Below, in pieces: positions 9,578 through 19,062 of a stretch of 64,000 bases of DNA (positions are counted from its first letter, which is position 1; each line of letters begins with the position of its first letter). The DNA is from Blastococcus sp. CT_GayMR16. Lineage in GTDB: Bacteria > Actinomycetota > Actinomycetes > Mycobacteriales > Geodermatophilaceae. The position numbers and the translations under genes were made by a program. The stretch is taken from assembly GCF_004570875.1 (NCBI RefSeq), contig NZ_SPQK01000009.1, forward strand, positions 62,001 through 126,000. The letters run 5' to 3'. The notes under the pieces were generated by a model. It saw only the letters and a list, made by a program, of their open reading frames with translations. It did no database searches and had not been told where the DNA came from.

Positions 9578-11064
9578 CCCTGCGCTCCGCCCTGGTTCCG
9601 CGCGAGCGGCGCCGACTCCCGGCCCGCCGGCCGGCCGGTCGGCTGCCCGGAGGCCTGCCCGCGCAGCGCGTCGAAGAAGGAGTTCGCCCAGTGCTCCAGG
9701 TCGTTCCGGGCGAGGTGGCGGCGCATCGCCCGCATCCGCTTGGCGCCCTCGGTCCGGTCCATCCGCAGGGCGCGGACCAGCTGGCTCTTGACCCCGGCGA
9801 TGTCGTGCGGGTTGACCAGGAACGCCTGCTTGAGCTCCGCGGCCGCGCCGGCGAACTCCGACAGGACGAGTGCCCCGCCGAGGTCGCCGCGGGCTGCCAC
9901 GTACTCCTTCGCCACCAGGTTCATGCCGTCGCGGTACGGCGTCACGAGCATGACGTCGGCCGCGCGGTACAGCGCGGCGAGCTCCTCGCGCGGCATCGAC
10001 TGGTTGAAGTAGTGGACCGCGGGGCCGGCCATCGTGCCGAAGACCCCGTTGATGTGGCCCACCTGCTGCTCGATCGTCTCCCGCATGTGCACGTAGTGCT
10101 CGACGCGTTCGCGGCTCGGTGTCGCCACCTGGACCAGCACGGTGTCCGGGGCCTCGACCGCGCCGTCCTCGAGGAGCTCCTCGAACGCGGCCAGGCGCAC
10201 ACCGATGCCCTTGGTGTAGTCCAGCCGGTCGACGCCCAGGATGATCTTCGACGGGTTGCCGAGCTCCTTGCGGATCTCCTCGGCGCGCGCCAGCACCTCG
10301 GGAGACCGGGCCAGCTCGTCGAACGCGGCGACGTCGATGGAGATCGGGAAGGCGCGGGCGGCCACCGTGCGGCCGTCGTACTCGACGACGGGGCCGCGAG
10401 CCGGCAGGTCGTGCAGCCGGCGGGCGAGCTGGACGAAGTTCGACGCGGCCGCCGGGCGCTGGAACCCGACGAGGTCGGCGCCGAGCAGCCCCTCGACGAT
10501 CGCCGACCGCCACGGCAGCTGGGTGAACAGCTCGTAGGGCGGGAAGGGGATGTGCAGGAAGAAGCCGATCGTGAGGTCCGGGCGCTGCTGACGCAGCAGC
10601 GCCGGAACCAGTTGCAGCTGGTAGTCGTGCACCCAGACGATGGCGTTCTCGGCGGCGACGGCCGCCGCCCGCTCGGCGAACCGCTTGTTGACCTGCACGT
10701 AGGTGTCCCACCAGGCGCGGTGGTACTCCGGCTTCTCCACGACGTCGTGGTACAGCGGCCACAGCGAGGCGTTCGACATACCCTCGTAGTAGCGGTCGAC
10801 CTCTTCCTCGGTCAGCGGCACCGGGATGAGCGACATGCCGCCGGACTCGAAGGGCTCGGGGGCGTCACCCGCCGAGCCGGACCAGCCCACCCAGGCGCCA
10901 CCGCGGCCGGCCACGAACGGCTCCAGGGCCGTCACGAGCCCCCCGGGGCTGCGCTGCCACCGCGTGCTGCCGTCGGGATCGGTCACCTGGTCGACCGGCA
11001 GCCGGTTGGCGACGACGACCACGGGACTGTCCGCCCCGGTGTGCTGTTGCGTCTTCTCCCCCAT
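9574..11064 (-). CDS. otsA: Trehalose-6-phosphate synthase
   Basis: 496 residues, a typical length for GT20 enzymes. Visible family features: '[13 protein letters not shown]' at the N-terminus, '[12 protein letters not shown]' (donor loop), '[16 protein letters not shown]', '[14 protein letters not shown]', '[15 protein letters not shown]' and '[14 protein letters not shown]'. It transfers glucose from UDP- or GDP-glucose to glucose-6-phosphate. The C-terminal 25 residues are Gly/Pro/Ala-rich and probably disordered. It starts 30 bp after the second crcB gene and overlaps otsB, so it is probably in the same transcript as the upstream NAGGN and crcB genes. Together with otsB it makes trehalose, an osmo- and desiccation protectant. 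Confidence 0.97.
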   Translation of the reverse strand: MGEKTQQHTGADSPVVVVANRLPVDQVTDPDGSTRWQRSPGGLVTALEPFVAGRGGAWVGWSGSAGDAPEPFESGGMSLIPVPLTEEEVDRYYEGMSNASLWPLYHDVVEKPEYHRAWWDTYVQVNKRFAERAAAVAAENAIVWVHDYQLQLVPALLRQQRPDLTIGFFLHIPFPPYELFTQLPWRSAIVEGLLGADLVGFQRPAAASNFVQLARRLHDLPARGPVVEYDGRTVAARAFPISIDVAAFDELARSPEVLARAEEIRKELGNPSKIILGVDRLDYTKGIGVRLAAFEELLEDGAVEAPDTVLVQVATPSRERVEHYVHMRETIEQQVGHINGVFGTMAGPAVHYFNQSMPREELAALYRAADVMLVTPYRDGMNLVAKEYVAARGDLGGALVLSEFAGAAAELKQAFLVNPHDIAGVKSQLVRALRMDRTEGAKRMRAMRRHLARNDLEHWANSFFDALRGQASGQPTGRPAGRESAPLARNQGGAQG

Positions 11065-11094
11065 ACCGCCCCCGACCCTACCGACCGGCCGGGA

Positions 11095-11451
11095 TCAGAG
11101 CAGACCGGCCAGTCCGTAACTCGCCGCGGCGGCACCCACCCCGAGCACGAGGGTCGCCGTCAGGTAGGCCACGGCCCGGCCGAGGACGCGCTCCTCGACC
11201 AGCCGGACGACGTCGGCACCGAAGGTGGAGAAGGTGGTCAGCGCCCCGCAGAAGCCGATGCCGACGAGCGCCAGCACCTCCTCCGGTACGCCGCCCAGTC
11301 CGAGCAGCAGCCCGAGGACGGCGCTGCCGACGACGTTGACGACGAGCGTGCCGACGGCGGGGTCGCCCCCGTTCCGGCTCGCCCGGCGCGAGGCGAACAG
11401 TCGCAGCGGGGCGCCGACGAGCGCCCCCGCGGCCACGAGCAGCGGCGTCAC
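11095..11451 (-). CDS. crcB: CrcB/Fluc fluoride channel, second copy
   Basis: 118 residues with four hydrophobic helices. Family signatures: 'GTLVVNVVGSAVLGLL' (the Asn of the pore) and 'GFCGALTTFSTFGADV' (the TTFSTF helix break that binds Na+ and F-). The GTG start overlaps the stop of the preceding crcB gene (GTGA at 11448-11451). Paired crcB genes are known to encode two subunits that insert in opposite orientations and form an antiparallel heterodimer; single-gene versions have dual topology. It exports fluoride across the inner membrane. Confidence 0.95.
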   Translation of the reverse strand: MTPLLVAAGALVGAPLRLFASRRASRNGGDPAVGTLVVNVVGSAVLGLLLGLGGVPEEVLALVGIGFCGALTTFSTFGADVVRLVEERVLGRAVAYLTATLVLGVGAAAASYGLAGLL

Positions 11452-11834
11452 GGTGAGGCCTCGCCGACGAGCCGGCGGACCGCCACCGCGCCCAGGGCGA
11501 CCGCCAGCACCCCGCCGACGACGGAGAGCACCAGATAGGCCACCGCCGTGAACGCCGCTCCCGCACGGGTCAGGTCGACGATCTCGACGGCGAACGTGGA
11601 GTAGGTGGTGTAGCCGCCCAGCACGCCGACCCCGACGAAGGGCCGCACCCAGGACGGCTCGGGCACCCGGCCGGCCAGCACCGCGAACAGCCCGCCGAGC
11701 AGGAGGCAGCCGGTGAGGTTGATCAGCAGCGTCGCCCAGGGCCACGAGCCGGGGGAGTGCGGCAGCGCCTCGCCGATCCCCCAGCGGGCCAGCGCCCCCA
11801 GCGCGCCACCGAGCGAGGCAAGCAGGTAGATCAC
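11448..11834 (-). CDS. crcB: CrcB/Fluc fluoride channel, first copy
   Basis: 128 residues, four predicted helices, with 'ATLLINLTGCLLLGGLFA' and 'GVLGGYTTYSTFAVE', the CrcB signature. It begins 16 bp after the ngg stop and overlaps the second crcB. I see no fluoride riboswitch in the 16-bp gap, consistent with expression from an upstream promoter. Charges at the ends differ from the second copy, as expected for a pair with opposite topologies; that reading is inference. Confidence 0.95.
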   Translation of the reverse strand: MIYLLASLGGALGALARWGIGEALPHSPGSWPWATLLINLTGCLLLGGLFAVLAGRVPEPSWVRPFVGVGVLGGYTTYSTFAVEIVDLTRAGAAFTAVAYLVLSVVGGVLAVALGAVAVRRLVGEASP

Positions 11835-11850
11835 GCGGGTGAGTGTGCCG

Positions 11851-13614
11851 TCAGCGGAGGCGGGTCTCCGGGAAGAGGAGGTCGACGAACCGCTCGGCGA
11901 CCGGCTGCGGCTCGTGGTTGGCCAGCCCGGGGCGTTCGTTCGCCTCGATGAACACGTGGTCGCCGGCGTCGAGGTCGGGCACCAGGAAGTCCAGTCCGGT
12001 CACCGGGATGCCGAGCGCGGCCGCGGCCCGGACCGCGGCGTCGGCGATGTCGGGGTGCAGGCGGCTGGTGACGTCCTCGATCGTGCCGCCGGTGTGCAGG
12101 TTCGCCGTCCACCGGACGCGGATGCGCTGCCCGTTCGGGGGGACGTCGTCCATCGCCCAGCCTGCCTCGGCCACGACCTCGGCGGTGGTGTCGTCCAGCG
12201 GGATCCGGGACTCGCCGTCGGTCGCCCGTTCCCGCCGCACGCTGGTGGTCCGGATCAGCTCGGTCACGGTGTGCCGGCCGTCGCCGAGGATCTCGGCGGG
12301 CCGCCGGACGGCGGCGGCGACCACCTTCCGGTCGATCACGATCACCCGGAGGTCCTCACCCGGTGCGAGCTCCTCGACGAGGACGTCGGGGCAGAACTGC
12401 AGGGCGGCGTCGACGGCGCGGGCCAGCCCGGCGTCGTCGATGACACCGACGGTGATGCCGCGGCCCTGCTCGCCGCGAGCGGGCTTGACCACGACCTGGC
12501 CGACGTCACCGAGCAGCGCGCGGGCAGCGGCCAGGTCGCCCTCGCAGGCCACGACGCCCCGGGCGACCCGGACGCCGGCCCGTTCCATGATCCGGCGGGT
12601 CACCCGCTTGTCGTCGCAGCGGCTCATGGCGACGGCGGTGGTGAACTCCGACAGCGACTCCAGGGTGAGCACCGTCCGTCCCCCGATCGACAGCCGCATC
12701 TCGCCGCTCTCGGCGTCGGTCACCTCCACCCGGATGCCGCGGCGCAGCGCCTCGTCGGCGATGATCCGCGAGTAGACGTTGAGGCCGTCGAGGCCCGGCG
12801 GTCGCGCGGCGTAGAGCGAGGTGTTGATCGGGTTCTTGCGCTTCACGCACACCGCGGCGACCCGGGTGAAACCCAGCTTGCGGTAGAGCGCGATGGCGGC
12901 GCCGTTGTCGTGGATGACCGAGAGGTCGAGGTAGGAGCGCCCGCGGCCGACGTAGCGTTCGGCGAGCACGCGCACCAGCGCCTCCCCGGTCCCGGGCGGC
13001 GCGTCCTGGGCGTGCACCGCGAGGGACCAGAGGCTCGTGCCGCCCTCCGGGTCACCGAAGGCCAGCTCGTGGTCGACGCCGGTGACCGAGCCGACGATCT
13101 TCCCGGTGCGCCGGTCCTCGGCCACCAGGTAGGTGAAGGTCCGGGTGCGGTGGTTGCGCCACATGACGTCGGTGTCGCCGACGACCATCCCGTTCAGCGC
13201 GTAGATGTCGTTGATGAGCTCCATCTCCACCTCGGAGGTCACGGTGCGCACGAAGACGCCGCGGATCAGCTCCGACCGGGGGCGGTACCGGTGCAGGTCG
13301 AGCCGGTAGGTGTAGCTGGGGTCGATGAACAGCTCGTCCGGTGCGAGGCCGACCAGCACGTGCGGGTCCCGCGGGTAGATGCAGATGTCGCGCTCGCCGG
13401 CCTCCTCCGCCCGGAACTCGTCGACGATCCGCCGGAGGTCGCCGAACGTCTGGCCGAAGATCAGCCGGCCCCAGCCGAGGTCGAGGACGACGTCTGACCC
13501 CATCCCCTGCAGCTGGTGCTCCGACGGCTGCTGCCACGACCGGCTGGTGATCGTCGGCGCCTCGGGCACCGCCGTCCGACGGCGACGCCCGGCCACCCGG
13601 GGTGTGGTCGTCAT
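11851..13614 (-). CDS. ngg: N-acetylglutaminylglutamine synthetase (GNAT + ATP-grasp)
   Basis: 587 residues from the ATG at 13614, 1 bp downstream of the asnO stop. The N-terminal half is a GNAT-type acetyltransferase ('WSLAVHAQDAPPGTGEALVRVL', 'NGAAIALYRKLGF'). The C-terminal half is an ATP-grasp ligase related to cyanophycin synthetase/RimK ('VVKPARGEQGRGITVGV', 'VEELAPGEDLRVIVIDRKV', 'FIEANERPGLANHEPQP'). This fusion, next to an AsnB-type amidotransferase, is the known arrangement for making N-acetylglutaminylglutamine amide (NAGGN), a dipeptide compatible solute. The ORF remains open upstream into asnO but the ATG and domain start fit 13614. Confidence 0.93.
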   Translation of the reverse strand: MTTTPRVAGRRRRTAVPEAPTITSRSWQQPSEHQLQGMGSDVVLDLGWGRLIFGQTFGDLRRIVDEFRAEEAGERDICIYPRDPHVLVGLAPDELFIDPSYTYRLDLHRYRPRSELIRGVFVRTVTSEVEMELINDIYALNGMVVGDTDVMWRNHRTRTFTYLVAEDRRTGKIVGSVTGVDHELAFGDPEGGTSLWSLAVHAQDAPPGTGEALVRVLAERYVGRGRSYLDLSVIHDNGAAIALYRKLGFTRVAAVCVKRKNPINTSLYAARPPGLDGLNVYSRIIADEALRRGIRVEVTDAESGEMRLSIGGRTVLTLESLSEFTTAVAMSRCDDKRVTRRIMERAGVRVARGVVACEGDLAAARALLGDVGQVVVKPARGEQGRGITVGVIDDAGLARAVDAALQFCPDVLVEELAPGEDLRVIVIDRKVVAAAVRRPAEILGDGRHTVTELIRTTSVRRERATDGESRIPLDDTTAEVVAEAGWAMDDVPPNGQRIRVRWTANLHTGGTIEDVTSRLHPDIADAAVRAAAALGIPVTGLDFLVPDLDAGDHVFIEANERPGLANHEPQPVAERFVDLLFPETRLR

Positions 13615-13615
13615 G

Positions 13616-15397
13616 TCAGACCGCGTGCGCCTGGAGCCAGAGCTCGAGCAGGCCCAGCTGCCAGAGCTTGTTGCCCTTGAGCGGCGTGAGCTCGCCGTTG
13701 GGGTCGGCGAGGAGCTCGTCGACGTACTCGGGCCGGAACAGCCCCCGGTCGCGGGCCGCATCGCCGGACAGCGCGTCGCGGACCAGGTCGAGCACCTTGC
13801 CCTCGAGATGCGTGATGGCCGGCACCGGGAAATAGCCCTTCGGCCGGTCGATCACCTCGGGCGGGATGATCCGCCGTCCGATCGCCTTGAGCACGCCCTT
13901 GCCGCCGTCGGCGAGCTTCAGCTCCGGCGGGCACATCGCCGCCAGCTGGACCAGGTCGTGGTCGAGGAACGGCACCCGCGCCTCCAGACCCCACGCCATG
14001 GACATGTTGTCGACGCGCTTCACCGGGTCGTCGACCAGCATGATCTCGCTGTCGAGCCGCAGCGCGGCGTCCACGGCGGTGTCGGCACCGGGCGCGGACA
14101 TGTGCGCCCGGACGAACGCCAGGCTCGGGTCGTAGGCCAGCGCGTACCGGTCGGAGACGATCCGGCTCATCGCGGCGTGGTCGCGGTCGAAGAACCGCTT
14201 GGCGTACTCGGCGATCGCGGCGTCCCGGTCGAGGCCGTCCAGCGGGGGGTACCAGTGGTAGCCGGCGAAGACCTCGTCGGCGCCCTGCCCGGACTGGACG
14301 ACGCGGATCGACTGGCTGACCCGCTCGCTGAGCAAGTCGAAGGCGACGACGTCGTGGCTCACCATGGGCTCGGCCATCGCGCCGATCGCGTGCGCGAGAG
14401 ACCCGGCCAGCTCGTCGCTGCCCACCCGGATGCGGTGGTGGTCGGTGCCGAAGTGCGCGGCGATGACGTCGGAGTACGCGAACTCGTCGCCCTCCTGACC
14501 GGCGACGGACTCGAAGCCGATCGAGTAGGTCGCCAGGCCCGTCTGCCCCTCCTGCGCGAGCAGGCCCACGATCAGGCTGGAGTCCAGGCCGCCGGAGAGC
14601 AGCACCCCGACCGGGATGTCGGCGACCAGGCGCCGGCGGACGGCGACCCGCAGCGCGTCCTCGATCGCGTCCTCCCAGTCACGGGCGGACCAGCTCGCAT
14701 GCTCGGGACGCCGCTCGTAGCGGGGCTCCCCGTAGCGGTGCTCGGTGCTCGACCCGTCGGCCTCGATCACCCGCACGGTCGCAGGCGGCAGCTTGCGCAC
14801 GCCGGTCAGCAGCGTCCGCGGCGCGGGGACGACGGCGTGCCAGGTGAGGTAGTGGTGCAGCGCGACGGGGTCGATGGACGTGTCCACGTCGCCCGCGCGC
14901 AGCAGGGCCGGCAGCGTCGAGGCGAACCGCAACCGGCCGGGGGTCTCGGCGAGGTAGAGCGGCTTGATCCCGAGGCGGTCGCGGGCCAGGACGACGCGGC
15001 CGCTGTCCCGCTCGTGGATGGCGAAGGCGAACATGCCGTGCAGGTGCGAGACGACGTCGGTACCCCAGTGGTGGTAGCCCTTGAGGATCACCTCGGTGTC
15101 GCTGTGCGAGAAGAACCGGTAGCCGTGGCCCTCCAGCTCGGCGCGCAGTTCCTGGTAGTCGTAGATGCAGCCGTTGAAGACCGCCGTCAGCCCGAGATCG
15201 TTGTCGACCATGGGCTGGGAGCCGCAGGTGGAGAGGTCGATGACCGAGAGCCGCCGGTGACCGAACGCCACCCGCCCGGTGCTCCACAACCCCTGACCGT
15301 CCGGGCCGCGGGGGACGAGGGCCTCGACCATCCGCGCGACGGCCGTCGTGTCGGCCATGGATCCGTCGAAGGTGATCTCGCCGCAGAGGCCGCACAT
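13616..15397 (-). CDS. asnO: N-acetylglutaminylglutamine amidotransferase (AsnB-like)
   Basis: 593 residues. The ATG at 15397 gives MCGLCGEITFDG, leaving Cys2 as the N-terminal nucleophile of the class II glutaminase domain (residues 2 to about 200; 'MVEALVPRGPDGQGLW', 'GFRRLSVID'-type segment, 'FNGCIYDYQELRAEL'). The synthetase half has the PP-loop 'GVLLSGGLDSSLIVGLLA'. It resembles asparagine synthetase B, but adjacency to ngg indicates it amidates the C-terminal carboxylate of N-acetylglutaminylglutamine with glutamine as nitrogen donor. First gene of the osmoprotectant run; an 80-bp gap to the peroxiredoxin stop should carry its promoter. Confidence 0.92.
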   Translation of the reverse strand: MCGLCGEITFDGSMADTTAVARMVEALVPRGPDGQGLWSTGRVAFGHRRLSVIDLSTCGSQPMVDNDLGLTAVFNGCIYDYQELRAELEGHGYRFFSHSDTEVILKGYHHWGTDVVSHLHGMFAFAIHERDSGRVVLARDRLGIKPLYLAETPGRLRFASTLPALLRAGDVDTSIDPVALHHYLTWHAVVPAPRTLLTGVRKLPPATVRVIEADGSSTEHRYGEPRYERRPEHASWSARDWEDAIEDALRVAVRRRLVADIPVGVLLSGGLDSSLIVGLLAQEGQTGLATYSIGFESVAGQEGDEFAYSDVIAAHFGTDHHRIRVGSDELAGSLAHAIGAMAEPMVSHDVVAFDLLSERVSQSIRVVQSGQGADEVFAGYHWYPPLDGLDRDAAIAEYAKRFFDRDHAAMSRIVSDRYALAYDPSLAFVRAHMSAPGADTAVDAALRLDSEIMLVDDPVKRVDNMSMAWGLEARVPFLDHDLVQLAAMCPPELKLADGGKGVLKAIGRRIIPPEVIDRPKGYFPVPAITHLEGKVLDLVRDALSGDAARDRGLFRPEYVDELLADPNGELTPLKGNKLWQLGLLELWLQAHAV

Positions 15398-15477
15398 GCA
15401 GACTGATCCAACCAGGGGGACAGAGCCGCCGCGACGGGAGGAAGCCCGCGGGTGGCGGAGTTCACGCTCCCGAAAGG

Positions 15478-15942
15478 TCAGGGCGACCGGAGGGCGTCCA
15501 GCGCCTTCGCCGCGTGCTTGCCGAACCGGAACTCGCTCTTCACCACGTCGGTCACCCGGCCGTCGGTGCCGATGACGATCGTGTGCCGCTTCACCGGCGC
15601 GGCTGCCATCGAGCGGCCCACACCGTAGGCCGCACAGACCGTCCCGTCGCCGTCGGAGAGCAGTGGGAAGTCCAGGCCGTTCGACTCGGCGAACCGCAGC
15701 TGTGCCGCGACCGGGTCGCGGCTGATCCCCACGCGCTGGGCTCCGACGGCCTGGAACTCCGCGGAGCGGTCCCGCACGGCGCACATCTCCGTGGTGCACC
15801 CGCCGCTGGACGCCACGGGGTAGAAGAAGAGCGCGACCGGACCGTCCTGCAGCATCGTCGACAACCGCCGGAGGACGCCGAACTGATCGGGCAGCTCGAA
15901 GTCCGGGGCCATGTCGGTGCGCTTCATGACCTCGGTTCGCAC
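15478..15942 (-). CDS. Peroxiredoxin, BCP/AhpC-TSA family
   Basis: 154 residues from GTG 15942; an in-frame ATG at 15927 (MKRTDMAPDFELPDQFG) is the likelier start. The active-site segment is 'YPVASSGGCTTEMCAVRD': the peroxidatic Cys is followed five residues later by a second Cys, the atypical 2-Cys BCP spacing. The usual Thr-Pro before the catalytic Cys is replaced by Ser-Gly. Role: thiol-dependent reduction of H2O2 and organic peroxides in the cytoplasm. It is not obviously in an operon, since the subtilase upstream ends in a hairpin 43 bp away. Confidence 0.92.
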   Translation of the reverse strand: MRTEVMKRTDMAPDFELPDQFGVLRRLSTMLQDGPVALFFYPVASSGGCTTEMCAVRDRSAEFQAVGAQRVGISRDPVAAQLRFAESNGLDFPLLSDGDGTVCAAYGVGRSMAAAPVKRHTIVIGTDGRVTDVVKSEFRFGKHAAKALDALRSP

Positions 15943-15948
15943 GCCAGC

Positions 15949-15987
15949 CCCCGGCCGGTTCGGTGTTCCACGTGGAACCGGCCGGGG
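15949..15987 (-). terminator. Hairpin downstream of the subtilase gene
   Basis: CCCCGGCCGGTTC pairs with GAACCGGCCGGGG (13 bp) around a 13-nt loop, 42 bp after the stop at 16030. The right arm overlaps the parS-like palindrome at 15964-15979, so the two functions may share sequence. Confidence 0.65.
15964..15979. other. parS: parS-like centromere site 1
   Basis: TGTTCCACGTGGAACC contains the perfect 14-bp palindrome GTTCCACGTGGAAC. The bacterial parS consensus bound by ParB is TGTTNCACGTGAAACA (GTTTCACGTGAAAC in streptomycetes and mycobacteria); this matches except for the symmetric position-4 variant and the last base. It is intergenic. The same 14-mer recurs at 32933-32946, and a third related site is at 41162-41177. 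Binding by ParB is inferred. Confidence 0.65.
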
Positions 15988-16029
15988 CCCTGCGTCGAGG
16001 TGTTGGCTGGAGCTGACTGTTGCTGGGGG

Positions 16030-17493
16030 TCAGGCCTCCGTGAGGCGGGCGACCGCCGCGACGACGTCCACCAGGCCGGTGCCCTTGTCGAAGGACGTCG
16101 TGTAGCCGCCGGCGCTGGAGTACGCGGCGCCGACGGTGTAGCGGTAGGTCGTGCCCTTGAGCGCGGCCTCGATCTCCGCCGGGGTCGCCGTCGGGTCGGC
16201 CTGGAAGAGCTGGGCCACGATCCCGGCGATGTGCGGGGCGGCCATCGACGTCCCGCTGATGGTGTTGAAGGTGCCGATGTCCAGCGGTCCCGGACCGTTC
16301 TGCGGCGCCAGCCCCGTGGAGCAGATGGGCAGGTACAGGCGGCAGGAGGAGTTGATGTCCTCACCGGGCGCGGAGAGGTCCGGCCAGGTGGAGGGGTCCG
16401 TGGCGTCACCGCGCGAGGAGTAGTCGCTGACCACGCCGTCCCGCGTGCCGGTGGCCTGGTCGTAGTAGGAGGCGACGGAGAGGATGCCCCCGGTCGGGTC
16501 CTGGCCGGGCGGGTTGGTGAGCGACTCGGAACCGTCGCCACCGTCGTTACCGGCCGCCCACACGGTCACGACGCCGTCGGCGGCCAGGGCGCGCTGCAGC
16601 TTCACGGTCGCCGAGTTCGGGTCGAACTCGCCACCACCGGTGGGGCCGTAGGAGTTGTTGGTGACCTTGATCGGCGGGCACGTGCTCGCCGGGACGCCGT
16701 CGCCGCAGGGCGCGTCGTGATTCTCCAGCACCCAGTTCAGCGCCGAGTCCGCCCCGACGATGAGCAGCACCGCGCCGGTCGAGATGGACACCAGGCTCGC
16801 GCCGGGGGCGGCACCCTGGAGCTGGGTCCCGTCGGACAGCGTGGTCGGCCGTCCGGCGACGATGCCGTTGACGTGGGTGCCGTGCCCGCCACCGGAGATG
16901 GTGTCGGTGTCCAGGAAGCCGGGCACCGGCAGGACGCAGTCGGTGCTCTGCGTGGACTCGTCCAGGCACACGCTCTTCAGGTTGGCCACGACGGCGCTGC
17001 CGCCGTCGGCGTCCTGCAGGTACGGGTGGGTCGGGTCGACGCCGGAGTCGATGACCGCGACGGAGACGCCGCTGCCGTCCAGGGCCTGACCGTTCGCGCC
17101 GGTCAGCGTCGACACGGCCTCGGCACCGCGGGTGGCGTCGTTCGACGTCTCGTCGAAGAAGCTGATCGGGCTGTTGCCCTCGAGGTAGGTGACGCCCGGC
17201 TGCGTCCGCGCCGACTCGATCTGGCCGGCCGTGCCCGAGGCGACCGCCACCCCGATCTGCTCGAACTCGGTGACCAGCGCCATCCCGGTGGCGTCGACCG
17301 CGGCGCGCGCCGCGGCGATGTCCGTCCCGTGCACCAGCACGGTCGTCGGCGTGGCCGCGGCCAGCGTGCCCAACTGCCCGGCCAGGAAGTCCTGGACCGG
17401 AGCGGGGGAGGGGGCGGCGTGGGCAGGTGCGGCGAACAGGGCACCGAGGACGACGGCGCCGCTCACCGCCCCCAGGCTTCGGCGGAACGACAT
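16030..17493 (-). CDS. Secreted subtilisin-family (S8) serine protease
   Basis: 487 residues. A Sec-type signal peptide (MSFRRSLGAVSGAVVLGALF...AHA-AP) covers about the first 26 residues. An inhibitor_I9-like propeptide probably covers about 30-110. The catalytic triad motifs are present in order: 'VAVIDSGVDPTHP' (Asp), 'GGHGTHVNGIVAG' (His) and 'ISGTSMAAPHIAGIVAQL' (Ser); the oxyanion Asn is in 'VWAAGNDGGDG'. The family degrades proteins outside the cell. There is no C-terminal anchor, so it should be released. It is divergent from the aldo/keto reductase gene, with a 131-bp shared upstream region. Confidence 0.95.
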   Translation of the reverse strand: MSFRRSLGAVSGAVVLGALFAAPAHAAPSPAPVQDFLAGQLGTLAAATPTTVLVHGTDIAAARAAVDATGMALVTEFEQIGVAVASGTAGQIESARTQPGVTYLEGNSPISFFDETSNDATRGAEAVSTLTGANGQALDGSGVSVAVIDSGVDPTHPYLQDADGGSAVVANLKSVCLDESTQSTDCVLPVPGFLDTDTISGGGHGTHVNGIVAGRPTTLSDGTQLQGAAPGASLVSISTGAVLLIVGADSALNWVLENHDAPCGDGVPASTCPPIKVTNNSYGPTGGGEFDPNSATVKLQRALAADGVVTVWAAGNDGGDGSESLTNPPGQDPTGGILSVASYYDQATGTRDGVVSDYSSRGDATDPSTWPDLSAPGEDINSSCRLYLPICSTGLAPQNGPGPLDIGTFNTISGTSMAAPHIAGIVAQLFQADPTATPAEIEAALKGTTYRYTVGAAYSSAGGYTTSFDKGTGLVDVVAAVARLTEA

Positions 17494-17624
17494 GGCACTC
17501 CTCGGGGAAACGGCCCTCTGGTCAGGCGCTGTGTGCCCTGTCCCAACGACGCACCGGAGGGTGGGTTACTCAGGGGTAGCGACGCGGCCGGTTTCCCGCT
17601 CCCGGCACCGGGCAGGAGCGGGGC

Positions 17625-18617
17625 ATGCGTACACGGACTTTGGGCGACCTGACCGTTGCGGCCGAGGGGCTCGGCTGCATGGGGATGAGCGAGTTCTACG
17701 GGACCGGCGACCAGGAGGAGGCCGAACGGACCATCCACCGGGCCCTCGACCTCGGCGTCACCTTCCTCGACACCGCCGACATGTACGGCCCGTTCACCAA
17801 CGAGCGCCTGGTCGGCCAGGCCATCGCCGGCCGCCGCGACGAGGTGGTCCTCGCGACGAAGTTCGGCAACCAGCGCGGCGAGGACGGCTCGTTCCTCGGT
17901 ATCAGCGGCAGGCCCGAGTACGTGCTCCAGGCCTGCGACGCCTCGCTCGGGCGCCTCGGCGTCGACGTGATCGACCTGTACTACCAGCACCGCGTCGACA
18001 CCACGGTGCCGATCGAGGACACCTGGGGCGCGTTGAAGGAACTCGTCGACGCCGGCAAGATCCGGCACGCGGGCATCTCCGAGGCCGCGCCGGAGACGAT
18101 TCGCCGCGCGCACGCCGTCCAGCCGGTGACGGCGGTGCAGACGGAGTACTCGCTCTGGACCCGCGATCCCGAGGACGACGGCGTGCTGGCGACCTGCGCC
18201 GAGCTCGATATCGGCTTCGTCGCCTACTCCCCCATCGGCCGCGGGTTCCTCTCCGGGGAGATCCGCAGCCTCGACGACCTCGACCCGAAGGACTTCCGGC
18301 GTCACAACCCGCGCTTCCAGGGGGAGGCGTTCCAGCAGAACCTGCGGCTGGTCGACCGGGTGCGGGAGATCGCCGACGAGAAGGGCGTCACGGCGAGCCA
18401 GCTGGCCCTGGCGTGGGTGATGGCGCAGAGCGACCGCCCCGGCCATCCGGCGATCGTGCCGATCCCCGGCACGAAGCGGGTGGCCTACCTCGAGGAGAAC
18501 GCGGCCGCCGTCGACGTGGAATTGAGCGACGACGACCTCCGCCGGCTGGACGAGGCCGCCCCCGTCGGCGCGGCTGCCGGCGACCGCTACCCGGACATGT
18601 CGTCGGTGCACCGCTGA
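17625..18617 (+). CDS. Aldo/keto reductase
   Basis: 330 residues; ATG preceded by AGGAG at 7 nt. The TIM-barrel AKR motifs are present: '[20 protein letters not shown]' (catalytic Asp and Tyr), 'LATKFGN' (Lys), 'DLYYQHRVD' (His), and a C-terminal NADPH-binding '[18 protein letters not shown]'. It is closest in style to the AKR13/YakC-type oxidoreductases that reduce aldehydes. The physiological substrate cannot be told. It is followed by two small membrane proteins on the same strand after an 80-bp gap. Confidence 0.94.
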   Translation: MRTRTLGDLTVAAEGLGCMGMSEFYGTGDQEEAERTIHRALDLGVTFLDTADMYGPFTNERLVGQAIAGRRDEVVLATKFGNQRGEDGSFLGISGRPEYVLQACDASLGRLGVDVIDLYYQHRVDTTVPIEDTWGALKELVDAGKIRHAGISEAAPETIRRAHAVQPVTAVQTEYSLWTRDPEDDGVLATCAELDIGFVAYSPIGRGFLSGEIRSLDDLDPKDFRRHNPRFQGEAFQQNLRLVDRVREIADEKGVTASQLALAWVMAQSDRPGHPAIVPIPGTKRVAYLEENAAAVDVELSDDDLRRLDEAAPVGAAAGDRYPDMSSVHR

Positions 18618-18696
18618 CACCCCGGCCTCTGCGCCGAGCGGTCGGACGGGAGGATGGCGGCGTGCTGCCCGCCGCCGTCCTCCCGGATCCGCGCCA

Positions 18697-19062
18697 GTGA
18701 CGACGTTCCTGGTGGGTGCGATCACCGCGATCGCGGTGCTGCTCGCGGTCCTGGGCATCGTCTCGACGCTCGCGCGGCGGCAGATCGGGCTGCTGCACCT
18801 GGCCGTCGCCGGCGTCCTGGAGCTGCTGCTCCTGGTCCAGGCGGGCGTCGCGGTGAGTGCGATCGTCGGTGGCGAGCGCCCGGCGGACACCCCGACCTTC
18901 CTCGGCTACCTGGGCGGCATCGTCCTCGTGCCGATCGCCGGTGGGCTGTGGGCGCGGTCCGAGCGGACCCGGTGGGCGGGGACGGTCATGGCGGTTTCCG
19001 CCGCGGTCGTGGGTGTCATGGCCTGGCGGCTGCTCCAGTTGTGGGAGGCGACAGGTGTCTGA
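18697..19062 (+). CDS. Hypothetical four-helix membrane protein
   Basis: 121 residues from a GTG start. Four hydrophobic segments are visible (about 2-24, 33-55, 68-86, 92-112) joined by short loops, one with 'GGERPADTP'. I do not recognise the family. The stop codon overlaps the GTG of the next gene (19055-19062), so the two are translationally coupled and probably work together. Confidence 0.75.
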   Translation: MTTFLVGAITAIAVLLAVLGIVSTLARRQIGLLHLAVAGVLELLLLVQAGVAVSAIVGGERPADTPTFLGYLGGIVLVPIAGGLWARSERTRWAGTVMAVSAAVVGVMAWRLLQLWEATGV

